Source of the DNA: a virus | IMG/VR virus record: IMGVR_UViG_3300017622_000002 | Coordinates: 1-37,760 of that record | Direction: 5' to 3' (one strand) | Length of the DNA: 37,760 nt | Shown here: positions 15,212-21,699 of the stretch, piece after piece | How positions within the stretch are numbered: position 1 is the stretch's first letter | How the letters are laid out: each line of letters starts with the position of its first letter | The notes under the pieces: generated by a model | What the model saw: the letters and a program-made list of their open reading frames with translations, nothing else | Told to the model about the DNA's origin: nothing | The model's database searches: none | Made by a program: the position numbers and the translations under genes

Positions 15212-15762
15212 GGTCCGATTCCCAAGGCTGCGAAAATGCTGGCGGGCTGGCGGCTGACGCGCGCCGGCTGCGGCTTCTCCTTCGGGCGCGGGACGTCGTG
15301 GCCCTTGCCGGTCAGGTAGAGCGGGTATGCGGTGCGGTCGGACCAGGCCCAGGCTGCGATGTGCACGCGGCCTGCTTTCTTCAAGCCGCGCATGTAACTC
15401 CGCACGCTGGCGTAGTTCATCGGCGTCATCAGGGCGGCGCGCTCCATGCTCCAAGGCCGGGCCTCGCCTTTCATCGCCTCGTAGATGCGGTCCATCTGGA
15501 AGCTGCTCACGGTGACGTCCTGGCCGCCGCCCAGGGCGTAGATGTGACGCGGTCGACCGGAGTTCAGGTCGTAGCCGGCGAGGTAGACGCGGCGGTTTGG
15601 CCGCTTCTGTAGCCGCCGAATGGCAACGCCGACGTTCGAACGCGCCAAGTGCAAGGCGTCGGCCAGCTCGTACAGGTCTTTCGGGCCTGTTGCTAGCTCC
15701 TCCAGCACGCGCTGCATCTGGCGCTCGCCGCGCTCTTTCTGATAGTTCGGTCCACGGGGCAT
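15208..15762 (-). CDS. Winged-helix DNA-binding phage protein
   Basis: 184 aa starting MPRGPNYQKERGERQMQRVL. Two consecutive winged-helix-like units can be traced: residues about 15-70 (ELATGPKDLYELADALHLAR, SNVGVAIRRLQ, then a wing RVYLAGYDLN) and about 85-145 (QMDRIYEAMKGEARPWSMER, YASVRSYMRGLKKAG, wing VHIAAWAWS). The end is basic and Pro-rich. It sits between ninG and the Q-like gene with overlaps on both sides (TAATG and ATGA). A regulatory or replication-linked DNA-binding role is likely; the family is not recognised. Confidence 0.65.
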   Translation of the reverse strand: MPRGPNYQKERGERQMQRVLEELATGPKDLYELADALHLARSNVGVAIRRLQKRPNRRVYLAGYDLNSGRPRHIYALGGGQDVTVSSFQMDRIYEAMKGEARPWSMERAALMTPMNYASVRSYMRGLKKAGRVHIAAWAWSDRTAYPLYLTGKGHDVPRPKEKPQPARVSRQPASIFAALGIGP

Positions 15763-16361
15763 TACGTTGTCTCCTTCAGTTTCTTGAGCTGGGCGCGGAA
15801 GTCCGCCTTCATCGCCAGCAGTTCGGGTATGGTCCAGCCGCCGCCGGCCTGGTCGCATTCGAGGGCTTCGACGGTCTCCAGGCCGATGCGCGCGATCAGA
15901 CCGAGGCGGTAGTCGGCTGCGTTGCCGGCGCGGTAGCGGTTGCACTTCTTGCACTGGCCATGTGCGTTGCGCAGGTCGAAGCGCAGGTGCGGCGCGCTGC
16001 CTCGGCTCCGGTAGTGGCCGCAGTCGTAGCCACCGCCAGGCTGGTCAGCCAGCGTAGCCAGCACCGTGGGGCAGCTGATGCAGGCCTCGTTGCGGTCGCG
16101 GTAGCGCACCAGGGCGTTAAACGCCACCTGCGTGTCGGCGATGTGGTCGCCCCGCGTCTTCACGGCCTGGCGCCGCTCGCGGGTCTGCTTCGCGTCCAGG
16201 CGCTTGCGCTCGGCCGCGGCGAACACGGCGCCGCAGTCCGGCCCGCAGACCTTGTGCATCATGTTCCGCGGCTGGAAGCGGTTGGCGCAGCCCTTGACGG
16301 CGCAGCGCCGGGTGCGCGCGGGCTTCAGGGTGCCGGTGCGGGCGATGGGGGGGCGGATCAT
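15762..16361 (-). CDS. ninG: NinG recombination protein (Rap)
   Basis: 199 aa. The N-terminus has a zinc site (CAVKGCANRFQPRN... KVCGPDCGAVF). The middle is the lambda NinG signature: AFNALVRYRDRNEACISCPT, then GGGYDCGHYRSRGSAPHLRF, NAHGQCKKCNRYRAGNAADY and RLGLIARIGLETVEALE. The HNH-like C-x2-C...H...C-x2-C arrangement is intact. Lambda Rap/NinG is a structure-specific endonuclease acting on branched DNA in RecBCD-linked recombination. Here it would support the RecT/exonuclease pair encoded on the other arm. Overlaps both neighbours by a few bases. Confidence 0.92.
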   Translation of the reverse strand: MIRPPIARTGTLKPARTRRCAVKGCANRFQPRNMMHKVCGPDCGAVFAAAERKRLDAKQTRERRQAVKTRGDHIADTQVAFNALVRYRDRNEACISCPTVLATLADQPGGGYDCGHYRSRGSAPHLRFDLRNAHGQCKKCNRYRAGNAADYRLGLIARIGLETVEALECDQAGGGWTIPELLAMKADFRAQLKKLKETT

Positions 16362-17113
16362 GCTGTCTCCATCACGGCTTCGATGAAGACACGCGCCGCT
16401 TCGGCGTTGATCGCGTTGCCGTAGGCGCGCAGGCGTCCCACTCGGGCGGTAGCACCATCAACAAGCGCGGGAGTTCCGGATTCAGATAGCCAGGTCGGCC
16501 AAACGCCCGTTGCATGAATTCGCTCAATGGAACGCCACGCGGATGTGACATCCTGCGCGCCAGCAGCTCCGCTCCATACCTGCCGCGATAGTCCCTGGCT
16601 GTCGGCGTTGGGAGCGCAACCCACCCAGTAGAGCCGGTCGCGGATGTGCGGAGCACCGACGCCCGCAGACGGGAACGGGACCGCCCCGACCCGGTATCCC
16701 ACGCCTTCCAGGTCATCTTGTACAAGGTCGATCCAAGGGTCTGCGTCTTTGCTCGCAACCTGCTCTCCAAGGACGATTGCAGGCCTGCGCTGGCGGATGA
16801 GGTGGTGGAAGGCCGGCCATAGGTGCCGCTCGTCAGCAAACCCAGCTCCTTGGCCTGCCGCGCTGAAAGGTTGGCAGGGACAGGAACCAGTCCAAACAGG
16901 TCGATCGTCTGGCCAGCCGGCGCGGCGAAGTGCCAGGCTCCAGACGCCGATGCCGGCGAAGAAGTGGCATTGGGTGAAGTCCTGCAGGTCGGCGGGGTGT
17001 ACATCTTCGATGCTCCTGGTGTCGACCACGCCGGGGGCGATGTGGCCGGCCGCGATCAGGTTGCGCAGCCTCTCGGCTGCATATGGGTCGATTTCGTTGT
17101 AGTAGGCGGTCAT
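16358..17113 (-). CDS. C5-cytosine DNA methyltransferase
   Basis: 251 aa from MTAYYNEIDPYAAERLRNLI. SAM-binding motif I is FAGIGVWSL (52-60), the catalytic Pro-Cys is in PCQPFSAAGQ (79-88), motif VI Glu is in GEQV (116-119), motif VIII is IRDRLYWV (157-164) and motif X is YGNAIN (231-236). The target-recognition region between VIII and IX is only about 60 residues, so the enzyme is short, as in other phage Dcm-like proteins. It could protect phage DNA from host restriction. Overlaps ninG by ATGA. A second long open frame (16372-17004) runs inside it. Confidence 0.88.
   Translation of the reverse strand: MTAYYNEIDPYAAERLRNLIAAGHIAPGVVDTRSIEDVHPADLQDFTQCHFFAGIGVWSLALRRAGWPDDRPVWTGSCPCQPFSAAGQGAGFADERHLWPAFHHLIRQRRPAIVLGEQVASKDADPWIDLVQDDLEGVGYRVGAVPFPSAGVGAPHIRDRLYWVGCAPNADSQGLSRQVWSGAAGAQDVTSAWRSIERIHATGVWPTWLSESGTPALVDGATARVGRLRAYGNAINAEAARVFIEAVMETA
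16372..17004 (-). other. Long alternate-frame ORF inside the methyltransferase gene
   Basis: An uninterrupted 210-codon frame on the same strand as the methyltransferase, offset by one reading frame. Its product has ordinary-looking segments: LSARQAKELGLLTSGTYGRP, GSTLYKMTWKAWDTGSGRSR, WVALPTPTARDYRGRYG and LNPELPRLLMVLPPEWDACA. From memory, phrases of the type SARQAKELGLLTSGTYG, PTPTARD and LMGLPPEWD recur in annotated proteins next to or within phage dcm genes. This may be a genuine dual-coding region, or the recurring annotations may be shadows of conserved methyltransferase codons. No ribosome site was identified. Confidence 0.3.
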
Positions 17114-17322
17114 GCCATTTCCTTCGTGTTCTTCGCCAAAAACGCCTGCCGCTCGCCGATCTGCCCGGCCGGCGTCGGCTTGAACAGCACGGTCGGCGGG
17201 TTGTCGGCGCGGACGTAGACCTCGTAGCCGGTGCAGAAGCCGAGGCCCATGGAGGCCTGCTGCTCGTGGCCGGTGACCTGGAAGCGGGCGCACATGGCGC
17301 AGGGCTGGCGGTCGCGGCTCAT
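17110..17322 (-). CDS. Small Cys-containing hypothetical protein
   Basis: 70 aa: MSRDRQPCAMCARFQVTGHE... with a CxxC near the N-terminus and a further Cys in GFCTGYEVYV, which suggests a small metal-binding fold. Both ends overlap neighbours by ATGA (17319-17322 and 17110-17113). It sits between the DnaC-like loader and the methyltransferase. No family assignment is possible from sequence alone. Confidence 0.7.
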   Translation of the reverse strand: MSRDRQPCAMCARFQVTGHEQQASMGLGFCTGYEVYVRADNPPTVLFKPTPAGQIGERQAFLAKNTKEMA

Positions 17323-18104
17323 CGCACCACCCGCAGGCCAGGCACGGCGCCGTTGCGGCGGAAGTCGCCCCAGCTGCAGTCGCACACGAAAGCGTTTTCG
17401 TAGAGGCGGCTGTGCACGCGCTCGCCGACGAATTTCGCCAGGTTGTCGAACGGCTGGTTGCTGATGACGATGACCGGCTTGGCCTCGTTGTAGCGGCGGT
17501 TGATGATCTCGGTCAGCAGCAGGTTGGCGTTGTCCGTGCTGCGGATGGCGTCGATCTCGTCGAGGATCAGCACGTCGTACTGCGCGAACCGCATGATCTC
17601 GGCTTCCTCGCTCTTGCCCTCGCGGCCGTAGGTGGCCTGGATTTCGCTGATCATGCCGGCGGCGGTGATGTAGCGGATCGAGCGCGAGGCCTTCGCCATC
17701 AGGGATTGCGCGAGCTGGCAGGCCAGCAGCGTTTTCCCGGTGCCGGTGGTCCCGATCATCACCAGCGCGGCCCAGGCGGGTTCGCGCAGGATGAAGTCGC
17801 GGTACAGCTGCACGGTGCGCAGGACGGCGCGCTGTTCCTCGGTGCCGGCGGCGAAGCGCTGGCCGACGTACTTGGCCGGGATCGTGGCAGCGCGCATCAG
17901 GTCGGCGGTGCGGGCGGCCATCCAGCGTTCGTGCGTGTCGCGGGCCATCGTCGCCTCGAGGCAGCGCGGGCAGTGCCAGGCGGCGCCGACGCGGGTCAGG
18001 ACTTCGGCGGGGCCGTGCTGCGGGCATTCGCCGGCCAGCATCGCCAGGCGGGCGCCGAAGCCGGCCACCAGGCCGCCAACGGGTTGCAGGGTGTCGTCGG
18101 TCAT
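17319..18104 (-). CDS. DnaC/IstB-like helicase loader ATPase
   Basis: 261 aa. Residues 27-49 carry a Zn-type site (CPQHG ... WHCPRC). The AAA+ core follows: Walker A GTTGTGKT (118-125), Walker B YDVLILDEIDAI (about 170-180), a sensor-like segment PVIVISNQPFDNL and an Arg-finger-like RVHSRLYENAF. This is the DnaC-type architecture used by phages to load host DnaB helicase, analogous in role to lambda P. Its start overlaps the O-like gene's stop (ATGA). Together with the O-like protein and the iterons inside that gene it forms the replication initiation module. Confidence 0.9.
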   Translation of the reverse strand: MTDDTLQPVGGLVAGFGARLAMLAGECPQHGPAEVLTRVGAAWHCPRCLEATMARDTHERWMAARTADLMRAATIPAKYVGQRFAAGTEEQRAVLRTVQLYRDFILREPAWAALVMIGTTGTGKTLLACQLAQSLMAKASRSIRYITAAGMISEIQATYGREGKSEEAEIMRFAQYDVLILDEIDAIRSTDNANLLLTEIINRRYNEAKPVIVISNQPFDNLAKFVGERVHSRLYENAFVCDCSWGDFRRNGAVPGLRVVR

Positions 18105-19000
18105 ATCTCGATGTCCTCGTCAGGGCCAGGCACGGTGATGCCGTGGCGTTGCATGCTGGCTTCCATCGCGGCCCGGTCGCCGGAGCGGTCCAGGTGCGAG
18201 AAGTTGAACTTTTCGTTGACGGCGGCAGGGCGGGGTGCGGCGCGGCGCTCGGTCGGCGGTACTGCGCGGCCGGCGTCGATCTTCGAAGCGTCGGCAGCCC
18301 AGCGGGTCAGGATCGCGGCCACGTAGCCCAGGCCGATGCTCTCGCCCGGCTTCGCGGCCTTGGCCTCGATGCACGCCGCCTCGACGGTCTGCACGGTCAC
18401 GCCTTGGTCGGCCAGAGCGATCAGGCGAGGGTCTGCAGGTTGCGTTTTGATGCCAGCAGCGTTGAAGGCGATGCTCAGCTGAACGGCGGTCGGCAGGTCA
18501 GCGCGCGCGCCGTGCCCGTCCACGCCCAACTCCGGTTGAGTAGCTGCGCTGTGTATCGAAGTAGGGGTTTGTTCTTCTCTTCTCTTATCTTCTCTAGGTA
18601 ACGCACCGGTAACGGCGTCATCCGATTTTGGTAACGCTGACTGCGTTACCTTTGCGTTACCTTTGTGATTAGCAACACGCTTTGCGGTCTGCGCGCGCTG
18701 CTTGGCCGAGGCGCCGTTGTGCTCGTCGAAGCGGGAGACGGTAACGCTGTCACCGTTATCGCTGAGCCAGCCGACCGTTACCAAGGCGTTACCGAGGCCG
18801 GTAATGCCAGTCTTGCGGTCGATTGCGCGGAGGGTCATGCCGTGCAGCAGGCCGTCGGACGAGTGTTCGTCGGCGGTAGCCCACAGCCAGTACAGGCCGC
18901 CAATGACGGCGGCTTCGTGTTGGTCGGTGAGGTCGCACAGCTGCGAGACGCGCGGATCGTCCCACAGGTTGGTGCGCATTTTGATCCATTCGCCTGCCAC
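18101..19000 (-). CDS. O-like replication initiator carrying the origin
   Basis: 299 aa. The N-terminus (MAGEWIKMRTNLWDDPRVSQ, EAAVIGGLYWLWATADEHSS, KTGITGLGNALVTVGWLSDN) resembles the winged-helix N-domain of phage O / DnaT-type initiators. The middle (residues about 95-160) is polar and low in complexity; it is where the DNA iterons are. The C-terminal part (SIAFNAAGIKTQPADPRLIA, GLGYVAAILTRWAAD) is the helical partner-binding domain, and the tail is charged. It is followed by the DnaC-like gene with an ATGA overlap, the lambda O-P order. The origin is inside the gene, as in lambda. Confidence 0.78.
   Translation of the reverse strand: MAGEWIKMRTNLWDDPRVSQLCDLTDQHEAAVIGGLYWLWATADEHSSDGLLHGMTLRAIDRKTGITGLGNALVTVGWLSDNGDSVTVSRFDEHNGASAKQRAQTAKRVANHKGNAKVTQSALPKSDDAVTGALPREDKRREEQTPTSIHSAATQPELGVDGHGARADLPTAVQLSIAFNAAGIKTQPADPRLIALADQGVTVQTVEAACIEAKAAKPGESIGLGYVAAILTRWAADASKIDAGRAVPPTERRAAPRPAAVNEKFNFSHLDRSGDRAAMEASMQRHGITVPGPDEDIEI
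18560..18806. other. Candidate replication origin with GGTAACG iterons
   Basis: Eight exact copies of GGTAACG or its complement CGTTACC occur in 197 bp: direct at 18597, 18608, 18630 and 18740; inverted at 18644, 18655, 18776 and 18787. Near copies lie at 18754 (CGTTATC) and 18800 (GGTAATG). Several pairs are spaced 11 bp apart, about one helical turn. The copies fall in different codon phases (Gly-Asn, Val-Thr, Leu-Pro), so protein coding does not explain them. A pyrimidine-rich tract (about 18567-18595) adjoins the cluster and may be the melting site. Confidence 0.8.
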
Positions 19001-19001
19001 G

Positions 19002-19286
19002 TCAGTGCCCCTTCTCGATCAGCGGCATCTGGCGCGGGTCGGACTTGTCGAGCACGTAGATGACGGTGCGCTTCGGCGCGGTGAGCACCTGGTCGCAGTC
19101 AGGATCGCCGGCGGCGACAGCGATGGCAGCGGCGCGGAAGCAGACGCTCGAGCGCTGGCCCTGGAACAGGCAGCCGTCGCATTCGCCGAATACCGGCGCC
19201 TGGACGGCCATGATGCGGAGGGTAGTGGGGTCGATGGGAGCGGCGGTGTCGCCCTCCCATTTCGGGGAAAGGATGTTGGTCGTCAT
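19002..19286 (-). CDS. Hypothetical Cys-containing early protein
   Basis: 94 aa starting MTTNILSPKWEGDTAAPIDP. Four Cys (ECDGCLFQG ... SSVCFRAAA ... DPDCDQV) may bind a metal: C-x2-C, C, C. This spacing recalls small phage proteins with iron-sulfur or zinc sites. It lies directly upstream of the O-like gene and overlaps the gene before it (ATGA). No further assignment. Confidence 0.7.
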   Translation of the reverse strand: MTTNILSPKWEGDTAAPIDPTTLRIMAVQAPVFGECDGCLFQGQRSSVCFRAAAIAVAAGDPDCDQVLTAPKRTVIYVLDKSDPRQMPLIEKGH

Positions 19287-19468
19287 GGCTGCGCGCTCTT
19301 GGCGTTGTCGATGACGCTGCGGAGCTGGCGGCGGGCCTGGCGCTCGGCTTCTTGCTTGATGGGATCGCCGCGGTGGGCAATGGCCTCCTTGTCGACGGCG
19401 CGCCAGATGCGAGCCTGGAGCTCGATCTTGCTGCAGTCGGATGGCTTGATGTTGCGTGGGGCTGTCAT
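19283..19468 (-). CDS. Small helical early protein
   Basis: 61 aa: MTAPRNIKPSDCSKIELQAR..., basic and helical. The start at 19468 was chosen over 19501 because it has GAGG 6 nt upstream. Stop overlaps the next start. In many phages small helical proteins here modulate replication or host polymerase; nothing in the sequence shows which. Confidence 0.65.
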   Translation of the reverse strand: MTAPRNIKPSDCSKIELQARIWRAVDKEAIAHRGDPIKQEAERQARRQLRSVIDNAKSAQP

Positions 19469-19513
19469 GTGGTCCTCGGTGTTATCTGTTGGATTTCCCA
19501 CTGGCTGCCGGCC

Positions 19514-19759
19514 TCAAAGACGCATGCGCACGATCGGACGTGCGGCGCGGCCTGGGAGCGACATGGCCATGTGCTGGCCATATGCTGGCCATTCCCTCTG
19601 CTGCTGAGCTCGCTTATTCTTCTGCTCGGCGGTCCAGCTGTTCAGGAAGGCCCGGATCAGGGGGCTGGTTTCTACTCGTGCTGCTTTTGCTTCGGCCTGG
19701 TAAGCGGTGAACTCGTCGGCGTCGAGCAGGGCTTTCACTTCGATGTTGCGTGGTGCCAT
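19514..19759 (-). CDS. Ribbon-helix-helix-like small protein
   Basis: 81 aa: MAPRNIEVKALLDADEFTAY... The first 45 residues fit a ribbon-helix-helix domain: a short strand (IEVKALLDADEF), helix A (AYQAEAKAARVETS) and helix B (PLIRAFLNSWTAEQ). The C-terminal half is basic. It occupies the position of lambda cII, the first gene after cro. A DNA-binding regulatory role is plausible. GGAG ribosome site 6 nt upstream of ATG. Confidence 0.65.
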   Translation of the reverse strand: MAPRNIEVKALLDADEFTAYQAEAKAARVETSPLIRAFLNSWTAEQKNKRAQQQREWPAYGQHMAMSLPGRAARPIVRMRL

Positions 19760-19835
19760 GTGTTTCTCCGGGTGGGTGATTCGTATAGGGGCGCTTCGAT
19801 ACTTCGGGTACTGCTGGTAAATGGACTACAGGCAA

Positions 19836-19855
19836 CTTTTCGGGCAAACGAAAAG
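19836..19855 (-). other. Hairpin just downstream of cro (possible nut-like site)
   Basis: CTTTTCG and CGAAAAG pair perfectly (7 bp) around a 6-nt loop in the 104-nt gap after cro. Its position matches nutR in lambda. It lacks the tract needed for a strong terminator. The assignment is positional only. Confidence 0.35.
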
Positions 19856-19863
19856 CCGCCGGA

Positions 19864-20067
19864 TCAGGATGGAGGCTCCGTGGCCACGTGGTGTTCGGTC
19901 GCCAGTCGCTCCAAGCCGCTGATGACCTGGTAGGAGGGACGCTTTGTCCCGGCTTTGCCGGAGGCCATCTCGCTCACGGTCGGCTGCTTCAGGCCGATAG
20001 CGTTCGCAATCTGGGTCTGTGTGAGTCCAGCTCGCTGGAGCTCGGAAAGGATGAAAGGAATGTTCAT
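19864..20067 (-). CDS. cro: Cro-like repressor
   Basis: 67 aa starting MNIPFILSELQRAGLTQTQI. Residues 1-55 form a helix-turn-helix of the XRE/Cro class (LTQTQIANAIGLKQPTVSEM is helices 2-3). It diverges from cI, with the promoter at 20075-20103 between them. The -10 hexamer ends only 7 nt before the start codon and there is no ribosome site, so the mRNA is probably leaderless. Expected role: shut off cI and early promoters during lytic growth. Start at 20067 is preferred over the in-frame ATG at 20208, which lies beyond the promoter. Confidence 0.85.
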   Translation of the reverse strand: MNIPFILSELQRAGLTQTQIANAIGLKQPTVSEMASGKAGTKRPSYQVISGLERLATEHHVATEPPS

Positions 20068-20074
20068 GACCGAC

Positions 20075-20103
20075 AGTATAGGAACTCCGATTTTATCTGT
20101 CAA
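20075..20103 (-). promoter_or_regulatory. Early leftward promoter (cro promoter)
   Basis: On the minus strand TTGACA (complement of 20098-20103), 17-nt spacer, TATACT (complement of 20075-20080). Operators lie on the -35 flank (20103-20116) and on the spacer/-10 (20078-20091). Near-consensus, so active when CI is absent. Confidence 0.88.
20078..20091. promoter_or_regulatory. Repressor operator copy 1 (cro promoter, -10 side)
   Basis: ATAGGAACTCCGAT, 9 of 10 fixed positions of the consensus ATCGG(N4)CCGAT. It covers the spacer and -10 of the cro promoter. Confidence 0.75.
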
Positions 20104-20116
20104 TCGGTATTCCGAT
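20103..20116. promoter_or_regulatory. Repressor operator copy 2 (cro promoter, -35 side)
   Basis: ATCGGTATTCCGAT, a perfect ATCGG/CCGAT palindrome touching the -35 of the cro promoter. It sits 25 bp from copy 1 and 32 bp from copy 3. Confidence 0.82.
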
Positions 20117-20134
20117 CTAGTGCCGCAGGATAAT

Positions 20135-20148
20135 ATCGGTATGTCGAT
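20135..20148. promoter_or_regulatory. Repressor operator copy 3 (over the cI start)
   Basis: ATCGGTATGTCGAT, one mismatch to the fixed consensus. The cI ATG (20141) is inside it, so binding would block cI transcription start or early elongation: autoregulation. Confidence 0.72.
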
Positions 20149-20863
20149 AGGATCAAGAATCAGAGAAGCGCGTCGTGCTGCGAAGATGACGCAAAAGGAA
20201 CTCGCCAAGAAGGTCGGGCTGGCTCAGGCATCGCTGTCCGAGCTAGAGACCGGTGAGTCGCAAGGAACAACCATGATCGCGTCGTTCGCGGCAGCCCTAG
20301 GGGTAAGTGCCTTGTGGCTCGAAACGGGGAAGGGAGCGACGGCTCCAGAGTTGCATGTGGTTTCAGCACCTGACTCGCCGTTTGTCGAGCAGCCCAGCCA
20401 GCTGGCGGACGCTCGGCCGGTCCTGGCTGGCGAGCGCAGCGATACTGTGGAAATTCCACGTGTGAAACTGCGCCTACGCGCCGGAGTAGCGAACTACGAT
20501 ACCGAGCCGGACATGAATGGCGATGGCCATGAGGTAGTGCCGCGCGAGCTGCTTACCACACTAGGGTTAAAGGCCGCGAATCTGTTCGCTGTTCGGGTTC
20601 GCGGCACGAGTATGGAACCGATGCTGTTTGAGGACGACGTAGTAATTATTGATAAGTCCGACACGAAGCCAATTAGCCGTGAGGTGTATGCGGTTAATTT
20701 CGACGGCGACGCTTGCGTAAAGCAACTGCTCTATAAAGGCGGGCAATGGTATTTGCATTCGCTTAATTCAGACCATAAGCCTGTAAATGTAAAAAGCGGA
20801 CAATGCAGTATCGTGGGGCGCGTGGTTATTCAGCCGACACGGGTTTTGACCGGAAGGCTTTGA
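20141..20863 (+). CDS. cI: CI-like prophage repressor (S24/LexA-type, self-cleaving)
   Basis: 240 aa. Residues 1-60 are an XRE helix-turn-helix (MTQKELAKKVGLAQASLSEL). The C-terminal domain is an S24 peptidase: cleavage site Ala114-Gly115 (RLRAGVANY), catalytic Ser157 (VRGTSMEPML) and Lys194 (DACVKQLLY). RecA-stimulated self-cleavage is expected to trigger induction. The start at 20141 was chosen because the -10-like GATAAT (20129-20134) is 6 nt upstream and an operator overlaps the ATG; the longer in-frame start at 19955 would run through the cro gene and both operators. A weak AGGA lies 10 nt before the ATG, so a leader is not excluded. Confidence 0.93.
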   Translation: MSIGSRIREARRAAKMTQKELAKKVGLAQASLSELETGESQGTTMIASFAAALGVSALWLETGKGATAPELHVVSAPDSPFVEQPSQLADARPVLAGERSDTVEIPRVKLRLRAGVANYDTEPDMNGDGHEVVPRELLTTLGLKAANLFAVRVRGTSMEPMLFEDDVVIIDKSDTKPISREVYAVNFDGDACVKQLLYKGGQWYLHSLNSDHKPVNVKSGQCSIVGRVVIQPTRVLTGRL

Positions 20864-20898
20864 GGATATTTTCTATAATTGCACTTAATTACTAGTTT

Positions 20899-21330
20899 AT
20901 GAAGTCCGCTACTTTTGTTCTATTTGCATCGATCCTCGTCGCTAGCTCTGCACAAGCAGCGAATTGGTGGCCGCTTGTTGGCGCGGACGGGATAGATGTT
21001 CATTTTGACGCAGATTCGATCGCGCCGGCGGGGCCTGGCCTGATTAAAGGGTGGGTACGCCATTCATACTCAGAGGTACAAAAATCGCGCGGATATCCGC
21101 CTTTTAGCTATCAATCGAGTATACAGTTGTATGTTTTTAACTGCTCGGAGCGTACATTGGGTGTTCTTCAGGATGCGTTTTACTCTGCTGACTACGGGCA
21201 AGGTGATAGTGTGAACTCTAATACCTATTCGAGGAAAAATATCGGATTTTCAGAAGTGATTCCCGGGACTCTTGGTGAAAGCACTCTCGAATTCGCATGC
21301 AGCTCGTCTAAGCGTAAAAGGAAAAAATAA
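20899..21330 (+). CDS. Exported surface-adhesin-E-like protein (candidate lysogenic conversion gene)
   Basis: 143 aa with a clear signal peptide (MKSATFVLFASILVASSAQA, cut before ANWW). The mature part starts NWWPLVGADGIDVHFDADSI, the pattern of the Adhesin_E-like family: a short beta-rich secreted domain with a Cys pair (VFNCSERTL ... LEFACSSS). It lies in the same direction as cI and downstream of it, the usual place for genes expressed from the prophage. A TATAAT (20874-20879) lies 20 bp upstream without a clear -35, and no strong ribosome site is seen. Base composition is visibly AT-richer than neighbours, suggesting later acquisition. The molecular role of the family is unproven. Confidence 0.7.
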   Translation: MKSATFVLFASILVASSAQAANWWPLVGADGIDVHFDADSIAPAGPGLIKGWVRHSYSEVQKSRGYPPFSYQSSIQLYVFNCSERTLGVLQDAFYSADYGQGDSVNSNTYSRKNIGFSEVIPGTLGESTLEFACSSSKRKRKK

Positions 21331-21331
21331 T

Positions 21332-21353
21332 CCCCGCCCATGGTGGCGCGGGG
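21332..21353. terminator. GC hairpin after the adhesin-like gene
   Basis: CCCCGC (21332-21337) pairs with GCGGGG (21348-21353). No T tract follows in plus direction; an A-rich run precedes it, so it fits better as a minus-strand terminator or a weak end for the plus transcript. Confidence 0.4.
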
Positions 21354-21431
21354 AGTACGGAGTAGGGAAGAAATGCCCAGGCAATAATCCGGCTCGCGAC
21401 AGCTGGAACTGACCTGCCATTTCAACCCCGG

Positions 21432-21494
21432 CGCAGTGGCAACTGCGTCGACAGGGCAGCCAATGAGCCTCGAGGTCTCACCGTCGCGGGTGAG
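21432..21494 (+). other. Two hairpins in the leader of the 34-codon small ORF
   Basis: CGCAGT/ACTGCG (21432-21437 and 21442-21447) and CTCACC/GGTGAG (21477-21482 and 21489-21494) are perfect 6-bp stems. The region 21354-21585 carries no gene in any frame that looks coding. It may be a structured 5' leader for the small ORF at 21586, or part of an untranslated RNA. Confidence 0.45.
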
Positions 21495-21585
21495 CAAATC
21501 TCGACGACCTTAGTAACTGCCCAAAGCGCGACCCCTTAACGTGCGGTCGAGCAGCGCTGCGAGACTGCCTATTCATGGAGCAACC

Positions 21586-21690
21586 ATGAAGAAGCGCCTT
21601 GCAAAGGTGAGCTGGCTTGGTGACGTGGCCAAAGTAATTGGGGCGATTGCCCTGTTACTGCGGACCCTCCACGACATTGGCCTGTTGTGA
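21586..21690 (+). CDS. 34-aa hydrophobic small protein (candidate membrane peptide)
   Basis: ATG at 21586 has GGAG 5 nt upstream. The product is a basic start (MKKRLAKV) plus one amphipathic/hydrophobic helix (DVAKVIGAIALLLR) and the end LHDIGLL. Size and pattern match small membrane peptides such as type I toxins (TisB-like) or superinfection-exclusion peptides, but no sequence family is recognised. It lies behind a structured leader of more than 200 nt and is followed by a 9-bp hairpin and a terminator. It would be transcribed from the prophage side of the switch. Whether it is translated is not shown by sequence. Confidence 0.5.
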   Translation: MKKRLAKVSWLGDVAKVIGAIALLLRTLHDIGLL

Positions 21691-21699
21691 CCTGAGTAC

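Noticed and set aside
19955-20140. Longer start of the CI repressor at 19955
   Set aside because: It would run backwards through cro, its promoter and two operators; the HTH domain starts naturally at 20141.
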